In this document: in pieces, positions 12,582 through 25,008 of the stretch
Numbering within the stretch: the stretch's first letter is position 1
Layout: each line of letters starts with the position of its first letter
NCBI RefSeq assembly: GCF_025698545.1
Contig: NC_068569.1
Span: forward strand, 186,001-250,000
Length of the DNA stretch: 64,000 nt
Direction: 5' to 3'
Source of the DNA: Gossypium raimondii
Taxonomy: Eukaryota; Streptophyta; Magnoliopsida; Malvales; Malvaceae
Made by a program: the position numbers and the translations under genes
The notes under the pieces: generated by a model
The model's input: only the letters and a program-made list of their open reading frames with translations
Told to the model about the DNA's origin: nothing
The model's database searches: none

Positions 12582-13280
12582 TGTTGGGCTGTGGTTGGTC
12601 CCATGATGCGGGAGCCCACTTCCATACGTGCCCTACGTATATATAGTTTGTGGGGTTGTTGAAACATAAAAGAGTGTGTGTGCTGCAAGTCAAAGAAAAA
12701 AAAAAGAGAAAAATGAGAGAGAAAACAACTTTTTTACATAGACTAATAACCTTCATATTTTCTTCTATTAGAGGTCCATTTGGTGTCCATTGGAGCTGAT
12801 TTTTTACAGTAGTTAGTAGACTCGAAGATTCTTAATGTGTACAATCCAATTCTTGCTTGGGGTACTATAGCTTTGGGTTTTCAGCTTTCAAAGTCAGCCC
12901 ATTTTTTGGTGATATTTTTAACTTTTCTCTTGAAGTTTGCTTGGAATTATTTGTTGATAACCTAGTTTTAGTCGTATACTCTTTATTATGACTTGATTGT
13001 AATCTTGTAGTAAGCCTTTGATCATAGTGGAATTTTTTTGCACTTTCAAAGTCCCATGATTTTTACCTACTTTAAATGGGTTTTCCATGTAAAAAATTGT
13101 GAAAAATTGTATGTCTCAATTTATTATTTTTTGCTTGTAATATTTGGTTAATTTACATCGATTGTTGATATATTATGTTATTAGGTTGGACATAATTATC
13201 GAATTGATTTTTCGAGAGTAAAAAAATATCAATTGTACTTGCGTGGGTGGTATTTCATTGGGTTGGGTTTAGTTCCAACA
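12582..13280 (+). mobile_element. 3' LTR of copia element
   Basis: Begins TGTTGGGCTG right after the polypurine tract and ends TAGTTCCAACA, giving TGTTGG...CCAACA tips, 699 bp. The next bases are TGGAG, a possible target duplication; the matching 5' copy is absent, so the element has lost its 5' half. Confidence 0.85.
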
Positions 13281-13967
13281 TGGAGAAATTAGTCATTAAC
13301 TATACGCCTCATTTGCTTCCAATGCAGTGCAGAGTGTGAACATGATAGCAGAGAAGCTTTTAATATAGGCTGTTGTGTTGATGAAGAAAATATAGGTTAG
13401 ATCCAGTGCGTGCGACTACACTCGCTTCTAGACTCGGAATCTGATCTCTTGTTAAACAATCTCAAATTTGTAAGGAGAAGCACATGCTCTGATCTGAGCT
13501 CTTTAAAAATACCAAACCTACCAACGAATTAAACCACAACTTGCCTTGCACTTGTATTAATTTTATAACCCAAGTTCAAGTTTCCACTACTCCTCACATC
13601 CATCTTCTTGGTTTTTAATTAAATCTTGAATTTAAGATATAAAACTAGGTCATGTTTACAGTACTAGTTTCAGCTTCTTCAGTGCATAAGATGGTGGGGC
13701 TAATAGAATGTCTAATGCTATATAAAATGTTAAACAGTACTTGCATTAATTAATGGTGGATCGAGGGCAGCGGGCCTAAAAAAAGAAGAGAAGAAAAGTC
13801 AAAGTAGTAAATTAAATTAATGTGATAGAATCGCATCTCTAAAAATACTAAATTAATGCAAAAGTCACATGCAAATGAGTATACAATTGCTGTATGTATT
13901 TTCTTCTTCACTGAATCCCATGCCATTTTCCACTCCACTTGTCAATCGGATTCATGAATCCCAGAAA
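13281..13967. other. Intergenic, 3' of PIN2
   Basis: No gene recognised. It should contain the PIN2 3' UTR on the minus strand just below 13968. Confidence 0.6.
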
Positions 13968-16585
13968 TTACAGTCCAAGAAGCACATAGTAGAGTATTGT
14001 AATGGGCAGAGCAATCAACATTCCGAAAATAACCCTGCAATGAATGGAAGAAGATGACAGTTGTTTAATTACTCCCAACAAAAGAGAGAACGTGAAAATG
14101 ACAAATATGTGCTGTCGCACTAGAATTATTCCTGAATCAAAGGAATCTTGTTAAAAAAAATAAAAAAATGCATGCATCCCAATGGTTATTAACAAGATAA
14201 GCACAAATCAATAGAAAGATTAGTCGTAATTTTCCACACTTGATTGTATAAAGTTTGTTTGAAATGGGTATCAATTAACTTACGCAGTGCTAAGTATGTC
14301 GGGATGAACGTTATACTCCTTGGCAAACACAAATGGAACTATTCCTTGTGGAAGGGCAGCCTGGAACATTAACTCACAATATTTATATCCTAAGTACAAA
14401 AGCTAGAATTGGAAATCATTTTACAATACTATAAAGAGCGGGTCAAGTAAATACCTGAACGATAGCGACATGCAAAAGAACCCCACGAAGACCAATGGCT
14501 ATGGAGGTTGCAGCAATGACAGCGGGACCAGTCAAAAACCTGACAGCCATGGAAAATGTTGCTACAGATTTTCCACAAGCTATGATCTTGGGTTGTAATG
14601 CCATGAATAAGCCTGTTTTTTTCATATAAAATATTAAAACCAAGCTATATAGCACTAACAGCAAGTGAAGAAATTGATTTGGTACATACTAACTATAATA
14701 CAATGTATGGAGGGAGAGTGAGTCAGATAAATACCTAGACTAAACATTGCCATTCCCAGACCAGCATCGGATAATATTGCTATCGACCCACTTACAATTG
14801 TTGGCATCTGAATGTTCCACCTGCAAGCAACAGATAGATAGATGTATATAAAATCAAAATTACTTGCCTTGTACTATTATGTAGTGATTATTAAACAAAA
14901 TTAAAAGTGAAGAACCTGAAAGATATGAGGGACCAAGTCAAGCCGAAAAGACTGGAATATGTGTTAGGGTTCCTAATGAGCTTCCTCCAAACCATGATAA
15001 GAATAAGCCTTGTCATCACACTTGCAGGAGGCATCTGCTGTTTCTTTGCCACTTCGCCTTCTTCCATGTTCAACTTTTTCTGACAACTCAAGGGAGATCC
15101 ACTTGTTGGAAACTTGGATCCCTCCTCTAATATCTCCAAATCCTTGTCCCCCCCACTGCTTTTACCCATATTTTCAATTAGCTCATGCATTGCTGCAACA
15201 ACAACAACAACAATTAAGCATGCATCTCGATCGTATTAGATCATCATCATCATCATCATCATCTATTGCTATATATATATATATATTTATGCTCGGTCAA
15301 CCTAATGAAGATGAGAATGATGAGAGAAACAACAACAAGAAGAGCCAAATTGATTACCTTTTGAAGCAGCGTTTTCTTGTTGATAGGTAGGTTTAGAAGA
15401 GTCGAAGTCAGTAGAGGCAGCTCTATTAACTGCATGCCTTAGATTCCCTTCCGACACAGGAGAAGCACTAGAGCTCCAAACAAACATGTGAAGCTCCTTG
15501 TTAGGCATTGAGCCACTTTCCTTCTTCTTAGAGCCACCGCTAGTTGACCCCGCAAAAATTGGATTGGGCGGTGGATAAGAAGGAACACCACCACCACCAC
15601 CACCGTTATATAACTCGCCGCTCATGCTCCTTCCCCCCCTTCTCTTGGCAACCTTGAGCATCTCTTCATCGAAGTTTGAAGTTCTTGGTGTTGCTCCTTT
15701 GGAAGATTGCAGCGAAAAAACATCACCAACTGCCCCCTGGAAGCTGTTGGTGTAGCCATGCTTGGGACTTGGAGCCTTGCTTGCAAACATGGCATAGAAA
15801 TCGTTTTGATTAAAGCTTGAAGCCCTGGGAGTGGGCTCTCTGGATGACTGGACAGAGTATATTTCTACCCCGGTAAGGTTTGAGGCTCTGGGTGTCATGG
15901 ACGTTAATGAATTCAGTCCATGTGATTTGTTAAAGGACGATACCATTGATGACGCACTTGATCTTCTCACCACAACGTGGAGTTTTCCGTCATCACCAAT
16001 CTCAGCGTCAGCTTGTAGAGGCTCGCGGCCATTAAGTGAAACAACATCCGACTCTACACGGAAAGAGGTAATAGATCCAGCAGTCTCCGGGAACTGGTCG
16101 TTGATCAGAAGCTTTGCTCCTCTATATTCAAACATGAAAAGCATGAGAGTGTACCAAATCACACTCTGCAAAACTACAATTTGAACCATAAGGCTGCCGG
16201 AGAAATCCCCGTACATAGCCTTTAAAAGGGGGATCCCCATGACAAGAGTGTTGGGGAGAGTGGATAGAGAGAAGAGAGTAATCATCCACTCCAGGTTGCC
16301 ATGTTTGGTGAAGGCTTGCCATAGGAAAAGGGCAACGAGGATGACTACCTTCTGGAGAGAATCGGCAGCTATGAAGTGGTAGTTCATAGCATATGGATCA
16401 TTTGAGGAGATGAAATGGAAGGAGAGTAATGGAACTGCAAACACTGCAACAAAACGGTTGATGCCTGAACATTGATCTGGGGTAAATATTTTCCACCACC
16501 TCACCGACCCATATGCTAACATCATAGCAATATATAGGGGCACAATAGCTGCCAGAACGTCGTATATGTCCTTTCCAGTGATCAT
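13968..16585 (-). CDS. PIN2: Auxin efflux carrier PIN2 (EIR1/AGR1 type)
   Basis: Plasma-membrane auxin exporter; the PIN2 clade drives shootward auxin flow in root epidermis and gravitropism in Arabidopsis. Six exons on the minus strand: 16585-15358, 15192-14916, 14820-14735, 14612-14455, 14360-14284, 14034-13968; all borders are GT-AG and phases close to give 630 aa (Arabidopsis PIN2 is about 647). The start is the ATG reading [18 protein letters not shown]; a TTG three codons upstream is not used. Residues 1-160 form the N-terminal membrane bundle, then a long hydrophilic loop with TPRASN, TPRASS and TPRTSN phospho-motifs (the TPRxS type phosphorylated by PINOID/D6PK-class kinases), then [16 protein letters not shown] and NPNTYSSL (NPxxY) opening the C-terminal bundle, ending YYVLLGL. 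The loop sequences [20 protein letters not shown] and [13 protein letters not shown] identify PIN2 rather than PIN1 or PIN3. A six-glycine run occurs at about 15588-15605. Confidence 0.97.
15240..15287. repeat. (ATC)n and (AT)n microsatellites in PIN2 intron 1
   Basis: An ATC run (about 15240-15262) and an AT run (about 15272-15287), both inside the 165-bp first intron of PIN2; a CAA run (about 15196-15212) adjoins the intron's 3' end. Likely length-polymorphic. Confidence 0.85.
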
Positions 16586-16719
16586 GCTTAACAACTAGCT
16601 ACCTACCTACTTGGATCAGCTTTCAGTATTCAGTAACACTAACACTAGCACTGACTGAGAATGATATTTCAGAGGAGAGGAGAGTAGAGGAGAGGAGACT
16701 CCCTTATATGGAATCAAAC

Positions 16720-16726
16720 ATATATA
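16720..16726 (-). promoter_or_regulatory. Candidate PIN2 TATA box
   Basis: TATATAT on the minus strand about 135 bp before the PIN2 ATG, followed at about 16660-16710 by a pyrimidine-rich tract (CTCCTCTCCTCT) like those near plant start sites. This suggests a transcription start near 16690. Positional inference only. Confidence 0.4.
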
Positions 16727-16729
16727 ACT

Positions 16730-19317
16730 GAAGGTGGGTTAAAAAAGAAATGAAGACAAGTGCGAAACGCATAGTTTTCCGGGTTTATAGATGGGTTATT
16801 AATGACAAACACTAAATTTGTTTGTTTATTTATTTATATGGCGCGGCACGGAAGTTGACGGTGACACTGGCAGAGGAGAAAAGAAGTTGTGCCACTCGCC
16901 TTGCTCCCTCTATTTACTCCCTCAAGTTTAACAGTCTCTTAAGATAAATTCAATGAAGGAAAGCCAAGTCTGAATGGAGCCGAGACAGCAAGATCCTTCC
17001 TGTCTAAGTAGGTGCGAAATTTTTGAAAATGAAAAAAACGGGATGTTTGGGTTAAGCTAAACACATTGCAATATAAATATTGCAAATAACGCATAGTTAT
17101 CGGCAGAGCAGTCGTTTATGCACATGTGTGAGACAGCGTTTAGCGATCTGCGGTTGCAGTAAAGATCTGTCTGCATGCGGATACATATTATATAGAGGTT
17201 GCATTGGATGGAGGTATATATTGTCAAAGATGACTCTTTTACCATCATGGATGTAAGCACTGATGTAAGCAAACGGTAGTTTAATAATCACAAGTAAAAT
17301 ACCAAGCGGCAAGAGGTTTTTGGCATAGTGCAGCGCGACGTCCATCACTCCAATTCCAACACATATTGGGTGTTGTTTAGATTCATAATATTCAACGTGG
17401 AAGCTGCCTTTTTCCTTTTACGAATGATATCAAACACGTTGCATACAAAAATAAAATAAAAGATGCAACATCTTTACACCACTAAGTGAATTTAATTGAA
17501 AATAATAATATTCTCTTCGATATATTGATAGCAAGTTGAGAAAATGAAGTTTATTATTTAGTGAGCGCAAATATTATGAAGGGTTTAGGTGAGAGTGGAG
17601 TCATTTTGTTTTATTGTTGGTCTTAAATGAGGCCAATCATCTGGAATCAACAATAATAATTACCGATGAAAATTAGATCATAGTTGACAATCAAACATCC
17701 ATGCATTGATGTTTGTCAACCTATATCTTGCCAAATTTAGGGGCATTTCCTCAAACCGACCAGTAAATTGGAAATCAAGCCCTCTTTTGCCTTCAGTTTC
17801 AAGTCCTCAACTTTTTACATAAATCATGGGATTTTGAGTTGGTGTTCTATCTATGTTTCGCCGCCAATTTAGTGGAAGCATGGACACAATAATATAATAA
17901 TTTTTTAAATATTAGGACACAGGACACAACAATAAAAATACTTTTATACGAAATATTAATATTTTTATTAATTTATACAAACTTTAAGCAAATAAATAAT
18001 ATTATATTATATTATATTTACTTTAATCTATTTATTATATAAAACCGAGTTAATAGAGGTAAAAAAATGAAGAGGGATATTTTAGACATTAGAACTTAAA
18101 AAGCTTTGTAAAAAAAAGATAATTAATTTACTTATTATTATATATTTAATGCATATCTATATCTATCTATTTTAAATACATATTTTTCAACTACTTTTGG
18201 AAGCAAATAGAGGTATTGGAAGAATATTTTATAAATATTAATTAAGTTATTTATATATTTTTAATATTGAATTAAAAAGAAAGAAATGGAGTAGATTGTA
18301 TATTATTCAATTTAAGCAGATTGAATGTTTATAATTAAAGTTTATAAATATTGTATATTACTATAATAATTGGCATCAAATTTTAATTTATCTGCATCAT
18401 CTATTAAATTTATAACCTTAAATTATATTTTAGTTAGCTAATTATTAAATTTAGTGTATGGAGGATTATTTTAATTTAACTAATTATATTTCAATATTAA
18501 GTTGTTTACATTCAATCATGGCATGTATATATCGTAGTTATTATCTTATTTTTTTCATCTAATTGCACCACAATCCTGATATATGAGATTAAATTGGATA
18601 GGTGAAACTTGAGATTATTTTGCTATATGTTGTTACATTTGAAAATGTTTCTTATCTATAGAATACTACTTTCCCTACCTTGTTCTTTATTTTAAGAATG
18701 GTTATGGCAGGTGTTAGTGAAGACCTTTTCCAATAAGGTCAAATGAAACATCTCTCCATGTGACAGCTGACTTTAAGGATGAATGGAAGAATATCATAGC
18801 CAAACTAATGGTTTTCTATTGTAACTATGTATTACAGAGTAGGTAGGTAGATCAATGTGTGATAGCTAGAGGTTAGTCGTAAATGTTTGGACATCCGATT
18901 TTGTTTGTGGTGATTGCATTTACTTGATTTGTTGAGTTTAGAGTAGGAAAATGAAAGCCCAGTATTTATTTATTTATTCTTTCTCATATTTTTCAGGTTG
19001 CTAACTTCTTTTGTTTCTAGTGTGAAAATGGTGACAGCGGTTCCTGATGGGCAAAGCTGATGATTCCATCTCTTTCTTAATCAATTATGTGTGGTTGAAG
19101 AGTGTTTCTTTTTAGTATACAGATATAGTTCGAAATTATTTCATACAATTAATTTTACTGATTTTTGTGTAACAAATAATAATAAGAGATTCCGGTTTAT
19201 TCAAACCAGCATTTGTCTAATGTGTAATTATAAAATGATCATTAAATTATTCAAAAGTTTTTATTTAACTCACTAAATTGTTTGAAAGTTTTTATTTAAG
19301 TCAATGAGTTATTAACA
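16730..19317. other. PIN2 upstream intergenic region
   Basis: AT-rich, no supported gene. Short open frames at 17057-17348 (minus) have no recognised family. It should hold the PIN2 promoter in its first 1-2 kb. Confidence 0.5.
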
Positions 19318-19547
19318 GGGTAAAGGGTAATTTTACAATAGTAAATATGTAATTTCACCATTTTAATAGCTATACCTTTATAATTTTGAAGGATTAAATT
19401 AATTTTTTATCATTTTAGGGGGTCAAAGTGTAATTTTACCTTTACTAATTTAAAATTTTATAAAATTTAAATGGTCTGAATGAAAATTTTTCCATTTTAG
19501 GGGGGTCAAGGCTTCTACCAGGCACCAGCCCCCTACACCCTTGGCTA
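19318..19547. mobile_element. Decayed hAT-type MITE fragment
   Basis: Resembles most of the 251-bp MITE at 46858-47108: shared words include CATTTTAATAGCTATA, TCATTTTAGGGGGTCAAAG, TTTTACCTTTA and TTTTCCATTTTAGG, followed by a GC-rich right end (CACCAGCCCCCTACACCCTTGGCT). The left terminal repeat is missing. Confidence 0.6.
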
Positions 19548-19846
19548 TTAAGTTTTTTTTTTAAAGTTTAGCTGGTGAGCTCCAAGTAATAATTTGACAT
19601 TCGGTACAGTGGATCAATACTCATCGATGAGTAGAACATACCTTAGATCCAAGTTGATCTAATAGTCAGTGTCGAAGATTAGAGAATAAATATAATTGGA
19701 TTTTTTGTTTGTAAATTTGTGACATTCAAAGTTGTTACATGAAAAAATAAAAGTTGAATTGTAGAAGAGAAGGGAAATATTAGAGCTTTTTACTGGGCGT
19801 AGTTTACCCAATAATTAATATAGATTAAATCCTAAAGTTTAGCAAA
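19548..19846. other. Intergenic between two MITEs
   Basis: Nothing recognised. Confidence 0.5.
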
Positions 19847-19854
19847 GTAGAGGG

Positions 19855-20120
19855 CACGAGCAAAGCCAAAAATTTTGTTTAGGGGGAGGCGAGATAAGAT
19901 TATAAAATTTAGAAGGACCAAAGTTGAAGCTTTTGTATTAAAATTACTTAAATTGAATCATCAATTTTAGAAAAAGGACTAAAATTATAAATTTTCCATT
20001 TAACCAAAAGTTAAAAAGACCTAAATTAATTCTTTTTAATTTTGGGAGGGCATAAAAAGTAGTTTAGCCACCTAGCCGAGGGACAAGGCCCCTACTTGCC
20101 CCGCTTTGGCTACGCCCCTG
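19855..20120. mobile_element. hAT-type MITE, 266 bp
   Basis: Imperfect terminal repeats: CACGAGCAAAGCCAAAA on the left and CAGGGGCGTAGCCAAAG as the reverse complement on the right, with 8-bp flanks GTAGAGGG (19847-19854) and ATAGAGGG (20121-20128), 7 of 8 matching. Related to the elements at 31826 and 46858 by CAGGGGCG ends. No coding capacity. Confidence 0.7.
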
Positions 20121-20128
20121 ATAGAGGG

Positions 20129-20787
20129 ATCAATGCTGAAGTTTTACTGTTATCTTATAGGGAAAAAAGAAAAGGTCGACACATGTGATGACAAAATCGT
20201 TTAGCACCTTCTTTTTATATAAAAGACTAATGAGATTATAAATCTTAAATTCTAGCGTAGTATAAGGATGAAAATTGAAAATTGAAATATTAAAAAAATA
20301 AAAGAAGTAGAATTGAAAAATGAAGCATTTTATGTTTAGAATGAAAAAGAGAAGGGTTGGAGAGGTGTAACCAATTTTCAAATTTCACAGCAAGTGTGAA
20401 GCAAAATAAGGAGTGAGTAGTTGACTTGTAGTGAAGTTTGGGAAGCAATATGCTGGCATGAATGTACTCCTCCATTAACACAAATATGCAGCAGCAGCAG
20501 CTTCCTCAAAGGACAATGCATTGTATCATCAATAATCATTTATGGAAAGAGATAGCACCAATGTTTAAAATTTAATATTAGCTATACTTGATAATTTTTT
20601 AAAGAAATGAAGGAAGATCCATAAATTCCAAATATAAAAAATTGGTGGGGAATTGTTAATTATGTTTTGATAGTATGGACGCATTGAAGTGTTGAAACAT
20701 TTCTGACAGGTAAATTTTAGTAAAGCATAAGAGGTGTCCAACTACAGCAAATCAGAAAACAGACCTGGGAATATAAGAAAGTAGGGC
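20129..20787. other. Intergenic
   Basis: No gene recognised. Confidence 0.5.
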
Positions 20788-20941
20788 AGCCTTGATCCGC
20801 TTGGCATTTGTTACCCTTGAAACTCCTTCATGAAGCTTTGGCTTTTACATGTCACCATCAAACCTCACTTTCTACATCTTTACTTGTATAATTCTATGAA
20901 AAAAATTAACCATATATCCTTTACCTTAGCTTCATGGTTAT
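20788..20941. pseudogene. Fragment copied from phospholipase A2 gene (3' exon and intron 3)
   Basis: Matches the complement-strand gene at 34014-35182 in collinear blocks with deletions between them: GGCAGCCTT, then a TTGGCATTTGTTACCCTTGA block of last-exon coding sequence, then TGAAGCTTTGGC, then intron 3. The final block (20859-20941) is identical by eye over 83 bp to 34292-34374. It cannot encode a product. Orientation relative to flanking DNA is the same as in the source gene (gene sense on the minus strand). Confidence 0.88.
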
Positions 20942-22286
20942 ATTAGGAAAATATTTACTTCATTATTATTGGGAAAAATGTAATGGGTTGGTAGTACCAA
21001 TAAGTACAAATATAATCTATTGTTGATTCCTAATGTAAAAAAGATGGCATTAGAAGAAGAAGAAGAGTAGAGAAATTGAAACCCGGAAGATGTATATCTA
21101 GCTTTGGGGAAAAACAGATTCAAAATTTTTTAATCTTTTTCTTCATCTCAGTTCTGTAAATGATTCAACCAATAATTTAGGTGATGAAAATGATGTCATG
21201 TTACCACCAATAAAGGACTTTAGCATCTTACTCTAATTATATGCCTTCTTTTGTTTCATTGTATTTAGTTACAACAACTTCAAACTTATCCAGTTTTTTC
21301 CCCTAAGAATGATACTAGCCCTTATATTATCAACAATCTTCCATAACCCCAAATGCATCCTTACAGTGCAATTTTCACAGAATTTAATTTCTAAAATTTA
21401 ACAACATTTTCAAGTGCAAATTTAGTAATTAGTTGACATCTTGCCCAAGTGAATGCTTCCACTTTCTCTTGGAAAAACAATCTTAGTTTTTATCAATATA
21501 ATTTTAATATATGTGTTTGTTTATGATTTTAGTATATATCGAGAGAAACATAAAATAATAAAATGATCATTTTCTTCTTAAAAAAAGTAGTTACCATAAT
21601 GGTCCACCCCACGCCATATAGGGAAAAAGGGTTTGGAAAGGAAAAAAACCAAGTTTTGAATGCAAGAAGCAAAGGCAATAGAGGGGAGTGGAGACAAGGG
21701 AAAAGAGTTTGAGGTATAAGGTTAAGCATTGATTTCAGGGAAGCTGATGATGTTGCTCTTTCCTCTTTGGTCCAACAACCCATTTCATTTTGAATTATTT
21801 GCAAGGCTCAATAACACTATGGAAAAAGCCTCTTTCACTACTAATCTAATCCCACACATATACGCTAATAATAAAATTGGAAAATGCCTTATTTCCATTC
21901 ATGTGAGTGTGTGGGTAAGCAATCGGATTTATATTATGTTGCTAACGGTCAAAATTTATATAATGTCTGTGTTTTGAGTTTTCATACATTAAGCAAGCAC
22001 AAGACAGTCAAATCTCAGATCTGTCATCTATCTTTTTTCGGTCAGAAAAGCATTGAAGCCTGCCTCTCTGGATCATCATCATCGCCATCGTCATGGTAAA
22101 ACAAAACCACAGGGAAGGGATGGTCGGTGCGAATTTTTTTTTTTTTTTTAAAGTAGGCCGCCACTGAAATGGTTTGAGATTGTGGTGAAATAGAAAACCT
22201 TGGTAGCCTAAGCTAAACTAATTAAGATGCGAAAATGGAAATTAATCTGAATTAGAATTATCCTTCCAATTAATTAAAAAAAAAAA
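20942..22286. other. Intergenic
   Basis: No gene recognised; includes a poly(T) run near 22133-22149. The 3' UTR of the small CxxC gene probably lies at the right edge. Confidence 0.5.
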
Positions 22287-22478
22287 CTAGAAATACAAGA
22301 CCAAACGCCTAGAACATAAGGTGCAGCAATATTTTCGCTTAATGGAGAAGCAAATGGGAAAGAAACAGCAGCACCTCCACCGCCTTTCTACGTCCACCGC
22401 TTGGACTTTGCCACCGCAGTGCGGACAAGTCCCAGGCGCTTCCTGTCTTCCCAACTCTCTCTCTTCTTCGTCACACAT
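22287..22478 (-). CDS. Small conserved plant CxxC protein, 63 aa
   Basis: Single open frame starting MCDEEERELG and ending SRRLVLYF. Residues 18-21 (CPHC, followed by GGKV) and 52-55 (CTLC, followed by SRRL) form two CxxC knuckles separated by about 30 residues, with a Cys/Phe-rich stretch (CCCFFPICFS) between them, so a zinc-binding fold is plausible. I recall similar 60-65-aa uncharacterised proteins in many land plants that start MCD/MCDGEERELGRE; I cannot name a function. Upstream on the minus strand, at about 22490-22515, there is a possible 5' UTR splice acceptor (TTGCAG). Codon use and conserved pattern argue for a real gene rather than a chance frame. Confidence 0.8.
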   Translation of the reverse strand: MCDEEERELGRQEAPGTCPHCGGKVQAVDVERRWRCCCFFPICFSIKRKYCCTLCSRRLVLYF

Positions 22479-25008
22479 TCTTTGTAATTGATACCTGTAA
22501 CTGCTACTGCAAACAAAAATAATGTATTAGTAATGTGAAGAAGCAGGGACAGTGAAGATACCAACACAATACCCTTTTGTTTTCATTTCATGTCAGAACG
22601 AGGGTATTTAAAGACCCATCTGTGTTGTTTGTTGGAGAGATCAGACTTTTTTCTCATTTTTTGCTTTTCCTTTTTTCAGGAGAATAATTTATTTTAGATA
22701 CCAATAAAATTTGTTCATATATAAAATTTATTATCATACATCCATCCATATTTAAATTACTTTCTAATTTTAAATTTTAAAAATTATAAATAATTAAAAT
22801 AAAAAATCAAATAACATAAAATTCAATAAAATTTATACTTTTAAAAATATATAATAGAAAATAGAAAACAATTTAAAATGAAAAACTTAGCGGTACAAAA
22901 ATAAAAAGAAAATATGTTAGTTTATAATTTAAAAATTAAATATTTTAAGTAATTTAATTAAAGTTATATTAAGTTAGTAAAGATAGTAGGCGATAATAAT
23001 ATTATGTTATCTTTAAAATTTAATGGCGTGATATTATTTTTAAAAAGTATAGTTTTAGTATGATACTAATATAGCTTCTTATATTTATTTATATTTTCAC
23101 TTTTGATCATTTTCTAGATATTTTATTTATATTTCTTTTAGTCACTGGATCTTTTTAAAATTATCACTAATAAATATATGAAAAGAAGAAATTATTCATT
23201 ACTAAAAAGTATGACTACTTTTTAAAAAAATTATTTTGCTTTAGAAAATAGGACACAAACTTCAGTCCTTTATAGTGCAGATAAATGTAGATATTTTATT
23301 TTTCTCCTCTTCTAAATTTATTTTTATCACCTACTTGTTTCTGTTTCAAATGCCATTAAGATTATTTATGTTAAAATTTATTAATCTGATTTAATCATTA
23401 TATGTAATACTTAAAATTAAAATTTCTTATTTTTCAATTTAAAATTTTAATGTAATTAGTCAAAACATATCAATTTGACAGTCAATCATATATTACTCTT
23501 AAACTGAATAGATTAACAATAATAGTGATTAGATTGAGCTTTTAAAATCGAAAAGTAAGATGTCGCAAGTGATGCAATCTTTAGAAAATTTTCAAATTTC
23601 TACATTGTTTTGGTTGAATTCAATCATTTTCTTGAGGAAAATATCAGCTGTGACATTTTATTGTCAAAGGGTATAATTTTTCAAAACAATCGAAGCTTGT
23701 TACATTTAGAGTAACATTATGTAATATTTCATCCCATAATTTTATATTTTGGATTAATATTATTTTGTTTGGATTCCAAATATTCTTATTACTTCGTAAT
23801 CTAATTTTCTAAGATGCTTGAATATAGTGTTTTCTGAATCCGCCTTTACTAAAGATCAAGGAGTATACTTGTACTCCGGCTAATAAAGGAAAGGTATTTT
23901 TCATTTTAAATTGAAGTTGTCTCAAGTTTGGAGTACGAAATTTTAAATAAATTTATCCTTTATTTTTATTATTTTAATAAATTTCATCCGATTATAATTT
24001 GGGATTCATTTATTAGTATATTAATTATTATTAGTGATGATTATTAATTTATTTCAACAATAAATGTTATAATTTATCATAGTTTTATGGAAATTGAGAC
24101 TAAATAAAATTAAAGGAACTAAACTTGTCTTTTAAATAATGATAATTTTCTAAATAATCTTACATTTTGTCAATTTAACACTAAAATCATGCTTGAATCA
24201 AACAATGTAATGAGACTTATATTCTCATAATTCTATTACTAAATATAATATAATATTTTTGAACCAAACAATTTCTTAAAAGAGATAGAAACGGCTAGGG
24301 TTAATAATTTTTAAACTTAAAAATAAGATGAGATGTTTATAAATATGTGTGCTACGTTGTTTGCACACACTGACACACGTAAAATCATAAAGGAATGGCT
24401 CTCACTAAACTTTCTTGAATATATTTTTTGAAACTGGAAAACACTCTTTTAACATAAATATTTGTATTCCAAAATTCTAATATGTGCAGAATACTTGGAA
24501 TGTATGAAACTTGAAAGAATAAACAAGCTGGTGTTGCAAGGCCAAGTAATAGAGTACTTATAAAAGAATTGTCTTCTTCTTCAACTCTTTTACGCCTTCA
24601 GTTAGTTCTAACTTTTGTTTTGTTGTTCTTCATCACCATAGGCCCCATAAATCGTCTATTTCTCTCTCTTTTTTGAGTTTGATGAACAAATCTCTACTTA
24701 AATGGGTGTGTAATAGGATAGGAGCATCAACTGAACCACTTAGTCCCAACATTAATCTAATAAAACTAAATCATACATACTCATTGCTTGAAAGTCAAAA
24801 GCTTGGGTGAAGAGAGGCTAATAATCATATCTCCCATCAAACTCAATATTCAACCAACATATTGACATATCAACGCCCTTGTATCTATTAAAAGGCATAA
24901 TTAAAACTCATTACTCACTATCAACACTGAAATGATTAGCTTCCTATGCAAAGGGTTTGGTTAATATAGTTTTAACATCTCCAGTATCCGCATAGATTCC
25001 CTTTTTTG
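22479..25008. other. AT-rich intergenic
   Basis: About 2.5 kb, very AT-rich (22680-24300), with no supported gene. Confidence 0.55.

Noticed and set aside
15010-15390. 126-codon plus-strand frame
   Set aside because: Antisense shadow of PIN2 exon 2 and microsatellite-rich intron 1.
16586-16594. Longer PIN2 start (TTG codon)
   Set aside because: Not an ATG; PIN proteins begin at MITG, and the ATG at 16585 fits exactly.
17057-17348. 71- and 83-codon minus-strand frames upstream of PIN2
   Set aside because: Some hydrophobic text, but no family recognised, no splice context and the two frames overlap each other.
21529-21804. 91-codon minus-strand frame
   Set aside because: No recognisable domain and atypical composition.
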